Shown here: piece after piece, positions 11,535 to 22,200 of the stretch
Layout of the letters: every line of letters begins with the position of its first letter
Position numbering within the stretch: the stretch's first letter is position 1
NCBI RefSeq assembly: GCF_036934945.1
Contig: NC_088236.1
Coordinates: 4,377,924 to 4,441,923, forward strand
From: Oncorhynchus masou masou
Taxonomy: Eukaryota; Chordata; Actinopteri; Salmoniformes; Salmonidae
Reading direction: 5' to 3'
Length of the DNA: 64,000 nt
Notes under the pieces: generated by a model
Told to the model about the DNA's origin: nothing
The model's input: only the letters and a program-made list of their open reading frames with translations
The model's database searches: none
Translations under genes and position numbers: made by a program

Positions 11535-12588
11535 TACACACAGTACCAGTCAAATGTTTGGACACACCTACTCATTCCAGGTTTTTTTTTATTTTTTACT
11601 ATTTTCTATATTGTAGAATAAGTGAAGACATCAAAACTATGAAATAACACATATGGAATCATGTAGAAACCAAAAGTGTTAAATACATCAAAATATTTTA
11701 TGAGATTCTTCAAAGTAGCCATCCTTTGCCTTGATGACATCGTTGCATTCTCTTGGCATTCTCTCAACCAGGTTCGCCTGGAAAAAAATCAAATTTGGAC
11801 TCCAGACCAAAGGACAGTCTAATGTCCATTGCGTGTGTTTCTTGGCCCAATCAAGTCTCTTCTTCTTATCGGTGTCCTTTAGTAGTGGTTTCTTTGCAAC
11901 AATTGGACCATAAAGGCCTGAGTCACGCAGTCTCCTCTGAACAGTTGATGTTGATCTGTCTTGTTACTTGAACTCTGAAGCATTTATTTGGCTTGCAATT
12001 TCTGAGGCTGGTAACTCTAATGAACTTATCCTCTGCAGCAGAGGTAACTCTGGGTCTTCCGTTCCTGTGGCGGTCCTCATGAGTGCCAGTTTCATCATAG
12101 CGCTTGATGGTTTTTGCGACTGCATTTGAAGAAACTTTAAAATTTCTTGACATTTTCAGTATTCACAGACCTTCATGTCTTAAACTAATGATGGACTGCC
12201 GTTTCTCTTTGCTTATTAGAGATGTTCTTGCCAAATAGGTATTTTACCAAATAGGTCTTTCTTCTGTATATCACCCCTACCTTGTCACAACAGAACTGAT
12301 TGGTTCAAATGCATTAAGGAAATAAATTCCACATTCACTTTTAACAAGGCATACCTGTTAATTGAAATTCATTCCAGGTGAAGCTGGTTGAGAGAATGCC
12401 TCATGAAGCTGGTTGAGAGAATGCCAAGAGTGTGCAAAGCTGTCATGGCAAAGGATTTATTTAACACTGTTTTGGTTACTACATGATTCCATAGTTTTGA
12501 TGTCTTCACTATTATTCAACAATGTAGAATAAAGAAAAACCCTTGAATGAGTAGGTGTGTCCAAACGTTTGACTGGTACTGTGTATAT
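11535..12588 (-). mobile_element. Internally deleted Tc1-like transposon
   Basis: Near-identical inverted ends (acagtaccagtcaaatgttt at the left, aaacgtttgactggtactgt at the right) are followed on both sides by long inner repeats. On the - strand the interior begins MSRNFKVSSNAVAKTIKRYD (near 12153), a paired-like DNA-binding start of Tc1 transposases. It continues through frameshifted middle sequence and then jumps to the C-terminal part near 11760, so part of the catalytic core is missing. It cannot encode a working transposase. It probably lies within or near the parp8-like 3'UTR. Confidence 0.8.
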
Positions 12589-12591
12589 ATA

Positions 12592-12659
12592 ACATGGAAT
12601 TGTTACCAATATAACGTGTGTGTGTGTGTGTATACGTTATATTGGTAACCATTCCATGT
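12592..12659. repeat. Near-perfect hairpin: 26-bp arms around a TG-repeat loop
   Basis: The arm at 12592-12617 (ending taccaatataacgt) and the arm at 12634-12659 (starting acgttatattggta) are reverse complements at 25 of 26 positions. The 16-nt loop is mostly alternating tg. It lies immediately outside the right end of the Tc1-like element. Confidence 0.85.
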
Positions 12660-12684
12660 AGACTGAGGCACACAGGAAAATAAT

Positions 12685-12901
12685 GAGTAGAATCGACATT
12701 AAGGCCAGGATTCAATACATTGAGTAGAATCGACATTAAGGCCAGGATTCAATACATTGAGTAGAATCGACATTAAGGCCAGGATTCAATACATTGAGTA
12801 GAATCGACATTAAGGCCAGGATTCAATACATTGAGTAGAATCGACATTAAGGCCAGGATTCAATACATTGAGTAGAATCGACATTAAGGCCAGGATTCAA
12901 T
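12685..12901. repeat. 37-bp minisatellite, nearly 6 copies
   Basis: Units start gagtagaatcgacattaagg and contain ccaggattcaata, with five full periods and a 32-bp partial copy. The last copy runs into the element at 12888-13070. Confidence 0.95.
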
Positions 12902-13070
12902 TAGGACTGCGCACGGTCCGCATTTTAGTGCAGTTGACATTTTAAAGGTAATTTCCCATTCGAGGCCGACATCTGCAGCGTTTACTTAGGCCATCTCCTC
13001 AATCGTGGTAACATTGCCTTTTAAATGGTGCATAGCCCAAAATGGGCAGTCCGATTGAATCCGACCCTGG
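12888..13070. mobile_element. Short inverted-repeat element next to the 37-bp array
   Basis: The left edge ggccaggattcaattagg is roughly inverse to the right edge (cgattgaatccgaccctgg). The body (actgcgcacggtccgc and onward) resembles a dispersed salmonid repeat. The 37-bp array is built from the left edge of this element plus flanking DNA. Confidence 0.5.
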
Positions 13071-14502
13071 TGTAAGACCCTTGACTGACATGTCGTCAAA
13101 AAAATGAGCAGAAATGTATGCTGTGTTAATTTAGGAAGTAGATCAATTTCCTTCACATACCATACCAAGAAATGTATATATTGGTTTCTTCTCCTTTTAT
13201 AAGGGGGTCTACTGGTTTACAATGGCGAAGACTGATTCCAGTCAAGAATTTATACATTTGTCAATTCACAAAGTTTCACGCACATACCACTCACAACCAG
13301 TTCAACACCTATTTTCAAATATAAAATAAAACATTTCAGATTTATATTTGTACTTTTGATTTAAAACTATGGGTGGATTGTATAATCGACACCCCAATTT
13401 AAAAGAACATTTTAAATAGTTTCCTTTTGTTCTGGGGCTTCTATACATATTAAGCATTGGTGTTTGCTGCTGTTGTTTATGTGTATATATTGCTGTGATT
13501 TTAATGACCAATCAGAGCTCAGATTGATGTATTCTAACCCTTCTGTTCATTGTAAATGATATATTTCTAAGAATGGATGTTAGTTTAAAGTAGACATTGG
13601 TCATAGAGGACACCAACCACTCTGTACATGATACAAGTCTTAAGTTTCCTAGCAAAAAAAAACAGTACTGTAGAAAACAGGTCATATATATATTTTTTTT
13701 TAATAAAACAAAAATGAATGACTAATGATTTTACCATTTTAAATATATGTCAGGTTATTGTAACAAATATAAACACAGACGGGGAATTAAATTAGCATCG
13801 CGTTGTTCATTTTTTATATTCCATAATTCAGTGGCCAAATCACATTAATATTGTTTTAATAATATCGGTCGTTGGAATAGTAACACGAACCTGATCAGAT
13901 GGTCGTTGGTTTCGTGACTTTGGTTTATTAAGATCCCAAAGACGTTTTGTTACTAATATTTCGTTTATAATCTGTATTACTGACATTTTTTTTAGCAGTG
14001 CCACAGTGTCATGTATCTAATGAAGAAGGGTATAGTGTTGCAACTGGAAACACATAAATCAAGTGCACCAAGAGATGACGTCATGAATATCAATAAAATT
14101 TAAATTTAATTTAAAAAAGGAACTTAGGAGATACAAACTTAAGTCAAATATTTCACAAGAAATGTTAATTAGTAGGTGAGCAATATGATGGTCAGCGGTA
14201 TACTTTGATCTCTTATCTGGGTGTCTTAGTATTTTATTTTTTTAAGTACTATATTATTATGCTACTTATCATTTGGTGCCTTATAGACATGAATTAATGG
14301 TAATATAACAATACATACTGAGTATTTTGTCACAACAAACAAGGCCAAATATTTTCTGTATTGAGTTTACAGCTTTTTCTTTATTCTTCAAATGAATTCA
14401 GCTTTTTTTTGGGGGGGGGCTTTTTACAAGTTATGAAAATAGTAGCTTATGTACTTGTTTATGTTCAATAAATTAATAGAAGAAACCACAATTTGTTTCA
14501 AT
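13071..14502. other. AT-rich unique sequence between the convergent genes
   Basis: I see no exon, RNA gene or clear repeat here. It is AT-rich and holds AATAAA-type signals near 13328, 14091 and 14467, so parts may be distal 3'UTR of the parp8-like gene. Confidence 0.4.
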
Positions 14503-15438
14503 TTCTTTACTCTGAATGGTTTCTGTGAGTGTGAGATGGGGGGGGGTTCTTTACTCTGAATGGTTTCTGTGAGTGGGAGATGGGGGGGGGTTCTTTACTC
14601 TGAATGGTTTCTGTGAGTGGGAGATGCGGGGGGGGGGGTTCTTTACTCTGAATGGTTTCTGTGAGTGGGAGATGGGGGGGGGGGGTTCTTTACTCTGAAT
14701 GGTTTCTGTCAGTGGGAGATGGGGGGGGTTCTTTACTCTGAATGGTTTCTGTCAGTGGGAGATGGGGGGGGTTCTTTACTCTGAATGGTTTCTGTCAGTG
14801 GGAGATGGGGGGTTCTTTACTCTGAATGGTTTCTGTGAGTGGGAGATGGGGGGGGGGTTCTTTACTCTGAATGGTTTCTGTGAGTGGGAGATGGGGGGGG
14901 GTTCTTTACTCTGAATGGTTTCTGTGAGTGTGAGATGGGGGGTTCTTTACTCTGAATGGTTTCTGTGAGTGGGAGATGGGGGGGGGGTTCTTTACTCTGA
15001 ATGGTTTCTGTGAGTGGGAGATGGGGGGGGGTTCTTTACTCTGAATGGTTTCTGTGAGTGGGAGATGGGGGGGGGGGTTCTTTACTCTGAATGGTTTCTG
15101 TGAGTGGGAGGTGGGGGGGGGTTGTTCTTTACTCTGAATGGTTTCTGTGAGTGGGAGATGGGGGTGGGGTTCTTTACTCTGAATGGTTTCTGTGAGTGTG
15201 AGATGGGGGGTTCTTTACTCTGAATGGTTTCTGTGAGTGGGAGATGGGGGGGGTTCTTTACTCTGAATGGTTTCTGTGAGTGGGAGATGGGGGGGGGTTC
15301 TTTACTCTGAATGGTTTCTGTGAGTGGGAGATGGGGGGGGGGGGTTCTTTACTCTGAATGGTTTCTGTGAGTGGGAGATGGGGGGGGGGGGGGTTCTTTA
15401 CTCTGAATGGTTTCTGTGAGTGGGAGATGGGGGGGGGG
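14503..15438. repeat. About 21 copies of a 40-50-bp unit with long G runs
   Basis: Each unit reads ttctttactctgaatggttt, ctgtgagtgggagat and then a run of about 6 to 13 G. Unit length varies mainly with the G run. The G-rich strand is the sense strand of the parp8-like gene. Short open frames across it are artefacts. Confidence 0.95.
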
Positions 15439-15611
15439 TCTTTTTCTGTTTTTAGTGGGCGATCCCTGTGCGATTTCTAGTCTAACATTCCTTTGTCTGA
15501 TCTTGTTTTTTGTTGTTGTTTTGCTCACCGTTTTTGTTTGTTTCCTGATTCCTTTTAAGTTTGGTGTGTGGCCTTTTGTTTGCCTCTTCTTGGGCAGATC
15601 TAGTGGGCGCT

Positions 15612-15905
15612 CACGGTGGGTGTCGTTACCACGGTGGGTGTCGTTACCCCGGTGGGTGTCGTTACCCCGGTGGGTGTCGTTACCCCGGTGGGTGTCGTTA
15701 CCCCGGTGGGTGTCGTTACCCCGGTGGGTGTCGTTACCCCGGTGAGTGTCGTTACCACGGTGGGTGTCGTTACCACGGTGGGTGTCGTTAGCACGGTGGG
15801 TGTCGTTAGCACGGTGGGTGTCGTTAGCACGGTGGGTGTCGTTAGCACGGTGGGTGTCGTTACCACGGTGGGTGTCGTTAGCACGGTGGGTGTCGTTACC
15901 ACGGT
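15612..15905. repeat. 18-bp minisatellite, about 16 copies
   Basis: The unit cacggtgggtgtcgttac varies at two sites (cac/ccc and ttac/ttag). Because 18 is a multiple of three, several frames stay open and produce VGVVTT- or THRGND-type repeat peptides on both strands; none has gene support. Confidence 0.95.
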
Positions 15906-16136
15906 GAGACACGCCCATGACTGTCTTTCAGAACCCCTCCTAAAACCTGTTTTGTTCTGATTATCAGTGACTGTTAAGTACCCCTTCTGTTTTAGTGACA
16001 TTATTTGGTTTTCTTGTTGGGGAAATGTAACAATCCTCATTTCACAACCTGAAGCAGCTGTGTGTACCAGATGTATTTGTGACCTCTCTTTCTTCATTCT
16101 TGCATATGGGTAGTTGCGAGACATGCAGATGACATG

Positions 16137-16206
16137 TCAATAGATCCCTTTGACCTTCAGTTCATCCTGTAGACGTCTCAGGTAGTCGGGGTCAGGGTAT
16201 CCATAG
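16137..16206 (-). CDS. dtx3l: dtx3l-like terminal coding exon
   Basis: The acceptor ggtttcccag is followed by one base completing Cys, then YGYPDPDYLRRLQDELKVKG, Ile, Tyr and TGA. This is the conserved end of DTC domains and is too short to stand out as an open frame. Confidence 0.87.
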
Positions 16207-19200
16207 CTGGGAAACCATCAAAACAAAAAACAACGTAAGTTCATAACGACGGTCCCCCTTTTGAGTATGTACTTCCTATAATGGAATTTAAGGTAACGCT
16301 TCAATCTTGCAGATCTAATGCAGTAGGATGCCGTTATAATGCATTGAAATACATGATATGAGAATGCATAACCCCCTTTATAATTAAGCAATTAAGGCCC
16401 TGGGGGTGTGGTATATGGACAATATAGAAGGTTGGTGGCACCTTCATTGAGGAAAACAGGCTTTGTGGTAATGGCTGGAGCGAAATACATGGAATGGTAT
16501 CAAAAACATCAAACATACGGTTTCCATGTGTTTGATTCCATTCCCTCCGCTCCGTTCCAGCCATTATTATGAGCCAGCCTCCCATGGCTGATTTAACATG
16601 ACGCGGAGTGCCTGGACACAGCCCTTAGCCGTGGTATATTGGTTATATACCCCAGAGGTGCCTGGACACAGCCCTTAGCCGTGGTCTATTGGTTATATAC
16701 CCCAGAGGTGTCTGGACACAGCCCTTAGCCGTGGTATATTGGTTATATATCACAAACCCCAGAGGTGTCTGGACACAGCCCTTAGCCGTGGTATATTAGT
16801 TATATACCCCAGAGGTGTCTGGACACAGCCCTTAGCCGTGGTCTATTGGTTATATACCCCAGAGGTGCCTGGACACAGCCCTTAGCCGTGGTGTATTGGT
16901 TATATACCCCAGAGGTGCCGGGACACAGCCCTTAGCCGTGGTATATTGGTTATATACCCCAGAGGTGTCTGGACACAGCCCTTAGCCGTGGTATATTGGT
17001 TATATACCCCAGAGGTGCCTGGACACAGCCCTTAGCCGTGGTATATTGGTTATATACCCCAGAGGTGCCTGGACACAGCCCTTAGCCGTGGTATATTGGT
17101 TATATACCCCAGAGGTGCCTGGACACAGCCCTTAGCCGTGGTATATTGGTTATATACCCCAGAGGTGTCTGGACACAGCCCTTAGCCGTGGTATATTGGT
17201 TATATACCCCAGAGGTGTCTGGACACAGCCCTTAGCTGTGGTATATTGGTTATATACCCCAGAGGTGTCTGGATACAGCCCTTAGCCGTGGTCTATTGGT
17301 TATATACCCCAGAGGTGTCTGGAAACAGCCCTTAGCCGTGGTATATTGGTTATATACCCCAGAGGTGCCTGGACACAGCCCTTAGCCGTGGTATATTGGT
17401 TATATACCCCAGAGGTGTCTGGACACAGCCCTTAGCCGTGGTCTATTGGTTATATACCCCAGAGGTGTCTGGACACAGCCCTTAGCCGTGGTATATTGGT
17501 TATATACCCCAGAGGTGCCTGGACACAGCCCTTAGCCGTGGTATATTGGTTATATACCCCAGAGGTGTCTGGACACAGCCCTTAGCCGTGGTATATTGGT
17601 TATATACCCCAGAGGTGTCTGGACACAGCCCTTAGCTGTGGTATATTGGTTATATACCCCAGAGGTGTCTGGATACAGCCCTTAGCCGTGGTCTATTGGT
17701 TATATACCCCAGAGGTGTCTGGACACAGCCCTTAGCCGTGGTATATTGGTTATATACCCCAGAGGTGCCTGGACACAGCCCTTAGCCGTGGTATATTGGT
17801 TATATACCCCAGAGGTGTCTGGACACAGCCCTTAGCCGTGGTATATTGGTTATATACCCCAGAGGTGCCTGGACACAGCCCTTAGCCGTGGTCTATTGGT
17901 TATATACCCCAGAGGTGTCTGGATACAGCCCTTAGCCGTGGTATATTGGTTATATACCCCAGAGGTGTCTGGACACAGCCCTTAGCTGTGGTATATTGGT
18001 TATATACCCCAGAGGTGCCTGGACACAGCCCTTAGCCGTGGTATATTGGTTATATACCCCAGAGGTGTCTGGACACAGCCCTTAGCCGTGGTATATTGGT
18101 TATATACCCCAGAGGTGTCTGGACACAGCCCTTAGCCGTGGTATATTGGTTATATACCCCAGAGGTGTCTGGACACAGCCCTTAGCTGTGGTATATTGGT
18201 TATATACCCCAGAGGTGTCTGGACACAGCCCTTAGCCGTGGTATATTGGTTATATACCCCAGAGGTGTCTGGACACAGCCCTTAGCCGTGGTATATTGGT
18301 TATATACCCCAGAGGTGTCTGGACACAGCCCTTAGCCGTGGTCTATTGGTTATATACCCCAGAGGTGTCTGGACACAGCCCTTAGCCGTGGTATATTGGT
18401 TATATACCCCAGAGGTGTCTGGATACAGCCCTTAGCCGTGGTCTATTGGTTATATACCCCAGAGGTGTCTGGACACAGCCCTTAGCCGTGGTATATTGGT
18501 TATATACCCCAGAGGTGCCTGGACACAGCCCTTAGCCGTGGTATATTGGTTATATACCCCAGAGGTGCCTGGACACAGCCCTTAGCCGTGGTATATTGGT
18601 TATAGACCCCAGAGGTGTCTGGACACAGCCCTTAGCCGTGGTATATTGGTTATATACCCCAGAGGTGTCTGGACACAGCCCTTAGCCGTGGTATATTGGT
18701 TATATACCCCAGAGGTGTCTGGACACAGCCCTTAGCCGTGGTATATTGGTTATATACCCCAGAGGTGTCTGGACACAGCCCTTAGCCGTGGTATATTGGT
18801 TATATACCCCAGAGGTGTCTGGACACAGCCCTTAGCCGTGGTATATTGGTTATATACCCCAGAGGTGTCTGGACACAGCCCTTAGCCGTGGTATATTGGT
18901 TATATACCCCAGAGGTGTCTGGACACAGCCCTTAGCCGTGGTATATTGGTTATATACCCCAGAGGTGTCTGGACACAGCCCTTAGCCGTGGTATATTGGT
19001 TATATACCCCAGAGGTGTCTGGACACAGCCCTTAGCCGTGGTATATTGGTTATATACCCCAGAGGTGTCTGGACACAGCCCTTAGCCGTGGTATATTGGT
19101 TATATACCCCAGAGGTGTCTGGACACAGCCCTTAGCTGTGGTATATTGGTTATATACCCCAGAGGTGTCTGGACACAGCCCTTAGCCGTGGTATATTGGT

Positions 19201-22200
19201 TATATACCCCAGAGGTGTCTGGATACAGCCCTTAGCCGTGGTCTATTGGTTATATACCCCAGAGGTGTCTGGACACAGCCCTTAGCCGTGGTATATTGGT
19301 TATATACCCCAGAGGTGCCTGGACACAGCCCTTAGCCGTGGTATATTGGTTATATACCCCAGAGGTGCCTGGACACAGCCCTTAGCCGTGGTCTATTGGT
19401 TATATACCCCAGAGGTGTCTGGACACAGCCCTTAGCCGTGGTATATTGGTTATATACCCCAGAGGTGTCTGGACACAGCCCTTAGCCGTGGTATATTGGT
19501 TATATACCCCAGAGGTGTCTGGACACAGCCCTTAGCCGTGGTCTATTGGTTATATACCCCAGAGGTGTCTGGACACAGCCCTTAGCCGTGGTATATTGGT
19601 TATATACCCCAGAGGTGTCTGGACACAGCCCTTAGCTGTGGTATATTGGTTATATACCCCAGAGGTGTCTGGACACAGCCCTTAGCCGTGGTATATTGGT
19701 TATATACCCCAGAGGTGTCTGGACACAGCCCTTAGCCGTGGTATATTGGTTATATACCCCAGAGGTGTCTGGACACAGCCCTTAGCCGTGGTATATTGGT
19801 TATATACCCCAGAGGTGTCTGGACACAGCCCTTAGCCGTGGTATATTGGTTATATACCCCAGAGGTGTCTGGACACAGCCCTTAGCCGTGGTCTATTGGT
19901 TATATACCCCAGAGGTGTCTGGACACAGCCCTTAGCCGTGGTATATTGGTTATATACCCCAGAGGTGTCTGGACACAGCCCTTAGCTGTGGTATATTGGT
20001 TATATACCCCAGAGGTGTCTGGACACAGCCCTTAGCCGTGGTATATTGGTTATATACCCCAGAGGTGTCTGGACACAGCCCTTAGCCGTGGTATATTGGT
20101 TATATACCCCAGAGGTGTCTGGACACAGCCCTTAGCCGTGGTATATTGGTTATATACCCCAGAGGTGTCTGGACACAGCCCTTAGCTGTGGTATATTGGT
20201 TATATACCCCAGAGGTGTCTGGACACAGCCCTTAGCCGTGGTATATTGGTTATATACCCCAGAGGTGTCTGGACACAGCCCTTAGCCGTGGTATATTGGT
20301 TATATACCCCAGAGGTGTCTGGATACAGCCCTTAGCCGTGGTATATTGGTTATATACCCCAGAGGTGTCTGGACACAGCCCTTAGCCGTGGTATATTGGT
20401 TATATACCCCAGAGGTGTCTGGACACAGCCCTTAGCCGTGGTATATTGGTTATATACCCCAGAGGTGTCTGGACACAGCCCTTAGCCGTGGTATATTGGT
20501 TATATACCCCAGAGGTGCCTGGACACAGCCCTTAGCTGTGGTATATTGGTTATATATCACAAACCTTTGAGGTGCCTTATTGCTATTATAAACTGGTTAC
20601 CAATGTAATCAGAACAGTTAAAATAAATGTTTTGTCACACCTGTATACGGTCTGATATACCACGGCTGTCAACCAATCAGCATTCAAGGATCGGACCACC
20701 CAGTTTATAAAATGTCTTGTAATTAGCTCATTATACGTGTAAGTCATGCATTACCAACAGGTAACCGTTCTACAGAATGGAGTGCATCCATCCATACTGT
20801 ACTTACCAACTGGTGCCTCCACTCCTGGAGGTTTTATGGTGAATGTCGTTCCACGTGACCATGTTTTCCATGCCTGTGGTGGAAGATCGGCCAATAGTGA
20901 ACGTGAGTCGCTGGTCGAAGGCCCTCTTCAGGAGAGCCAGAACATTCCTGCCCTCTGAGGAATCTGGGAGATACGCTGTACGTGATGCACCCTGGTAAGT
21001 CTGACCTGGGTTGGGATGCTCCTCCTATGTGACCAAATCAGTAGAACATAAGAGGATCGACATGAGCAAGGCTCTGTGTAGATTTGCGCATCTTTGATCA
21101 CGTAAAAAGGGTGGGTGCTTGGGGATTCTGGCCATCGTCTTGCTGAAGGAAGGACATTCGCTAGGAAGGATAAACTAAGAAAGGATGAAAACTAGGAAAG
21201 GATGAAAAAATGCACAGCACTGCTAGTTATATGTCCGTGGTAGAATAGTGGCTTTGTATGTAGTTTGAATGTTTAACTCGCTTACCTTCTGTATTCCACT
21301 TGGAATGTGGTACTGAATCACGATTGTTCCATACTTGTCATATCCAGACAAAGAAGATCTTTCCTTAGTAACAGCCATAGTCCCGCCCTTTGGCTGCGTC
21401 CCCTTCAGTTCCCCATAGACTGCCCCACAGGTTGGACAGACAGGTTTGGTCTCGAACGCCTTCTCCAGACAACCTCTACAGAACGAGTGTTTACATGCCA
21501 ACGTCTTCTTTCTGTCCTCTTTAATGGTCTCCAGACAAATCGGACATGACTCTTCTTCTTCTTTGTCGTCTGATTGCTTGTTGCGTGTAGTACCAGAGGC
21601 TCGGGGGCTAACTCTCTGGGGTGTCAGGGTTCGTTGTGATGTCACAGGGGAACTGGAGCCATGCCGTAGAAAATCCTCCAACATCACAATATGCATGTAG
21701 CGCCCTGTCACTGTAGTATTGTCTTTACTGGGGCCTCCTTCAATCAAAAGTTCTGGAAACTGTCCCTGCAAGCTTTTGTAGTAATGTGGATCCAAGCTGT
21801 AAGTCTTCACTTTCAGATCTGTGGCGAGTCTCTGATAGAACGTGACAAAGCGCTCTCTGGCGAAATGAACCCGAACCGGGTCTTTTGTGTGGCTTTGAAA
21901 GGTCACCACCATTTTGTCACGAGGTTTATTAATTAAGACGTCTTCCCCTTGGATTCTCTTCAACTCCTTTGAGCATCTCTGTTGGATGAAATCCCAAACG
22001 GCTCCAACTATGGCCACTGGTTTCACTGGACTAGGTGACCGAGGACGCTGTTGGTGACGAAGAGGACTGTCTCTGAGATTGGGGGCGGCATATCTGTCTA
22101 GACTTGACATCTTCACAAACAGGTCCTCTATTTCATCAAATGATCCACGCACTTCGTAATGCAAGGTTCCTGTAATGTGTTTACCACATCCAGTGAGAAT

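Noticed and set aside
15349..16124. Repeat proteins of 174-189 codons (NDTHRGNDTHR, TTPTVVTTPT)
   Set aside because: Artefacts of the 18-bp array, open on both strands.
21223..21285. C-terminal extension of the large deltex exon frame (KVSELNIQTTYK and onward)
   Set aside because: A strong GT donor at 21285 and the perfect DTC continuation in the next exon show that this extension is intron.
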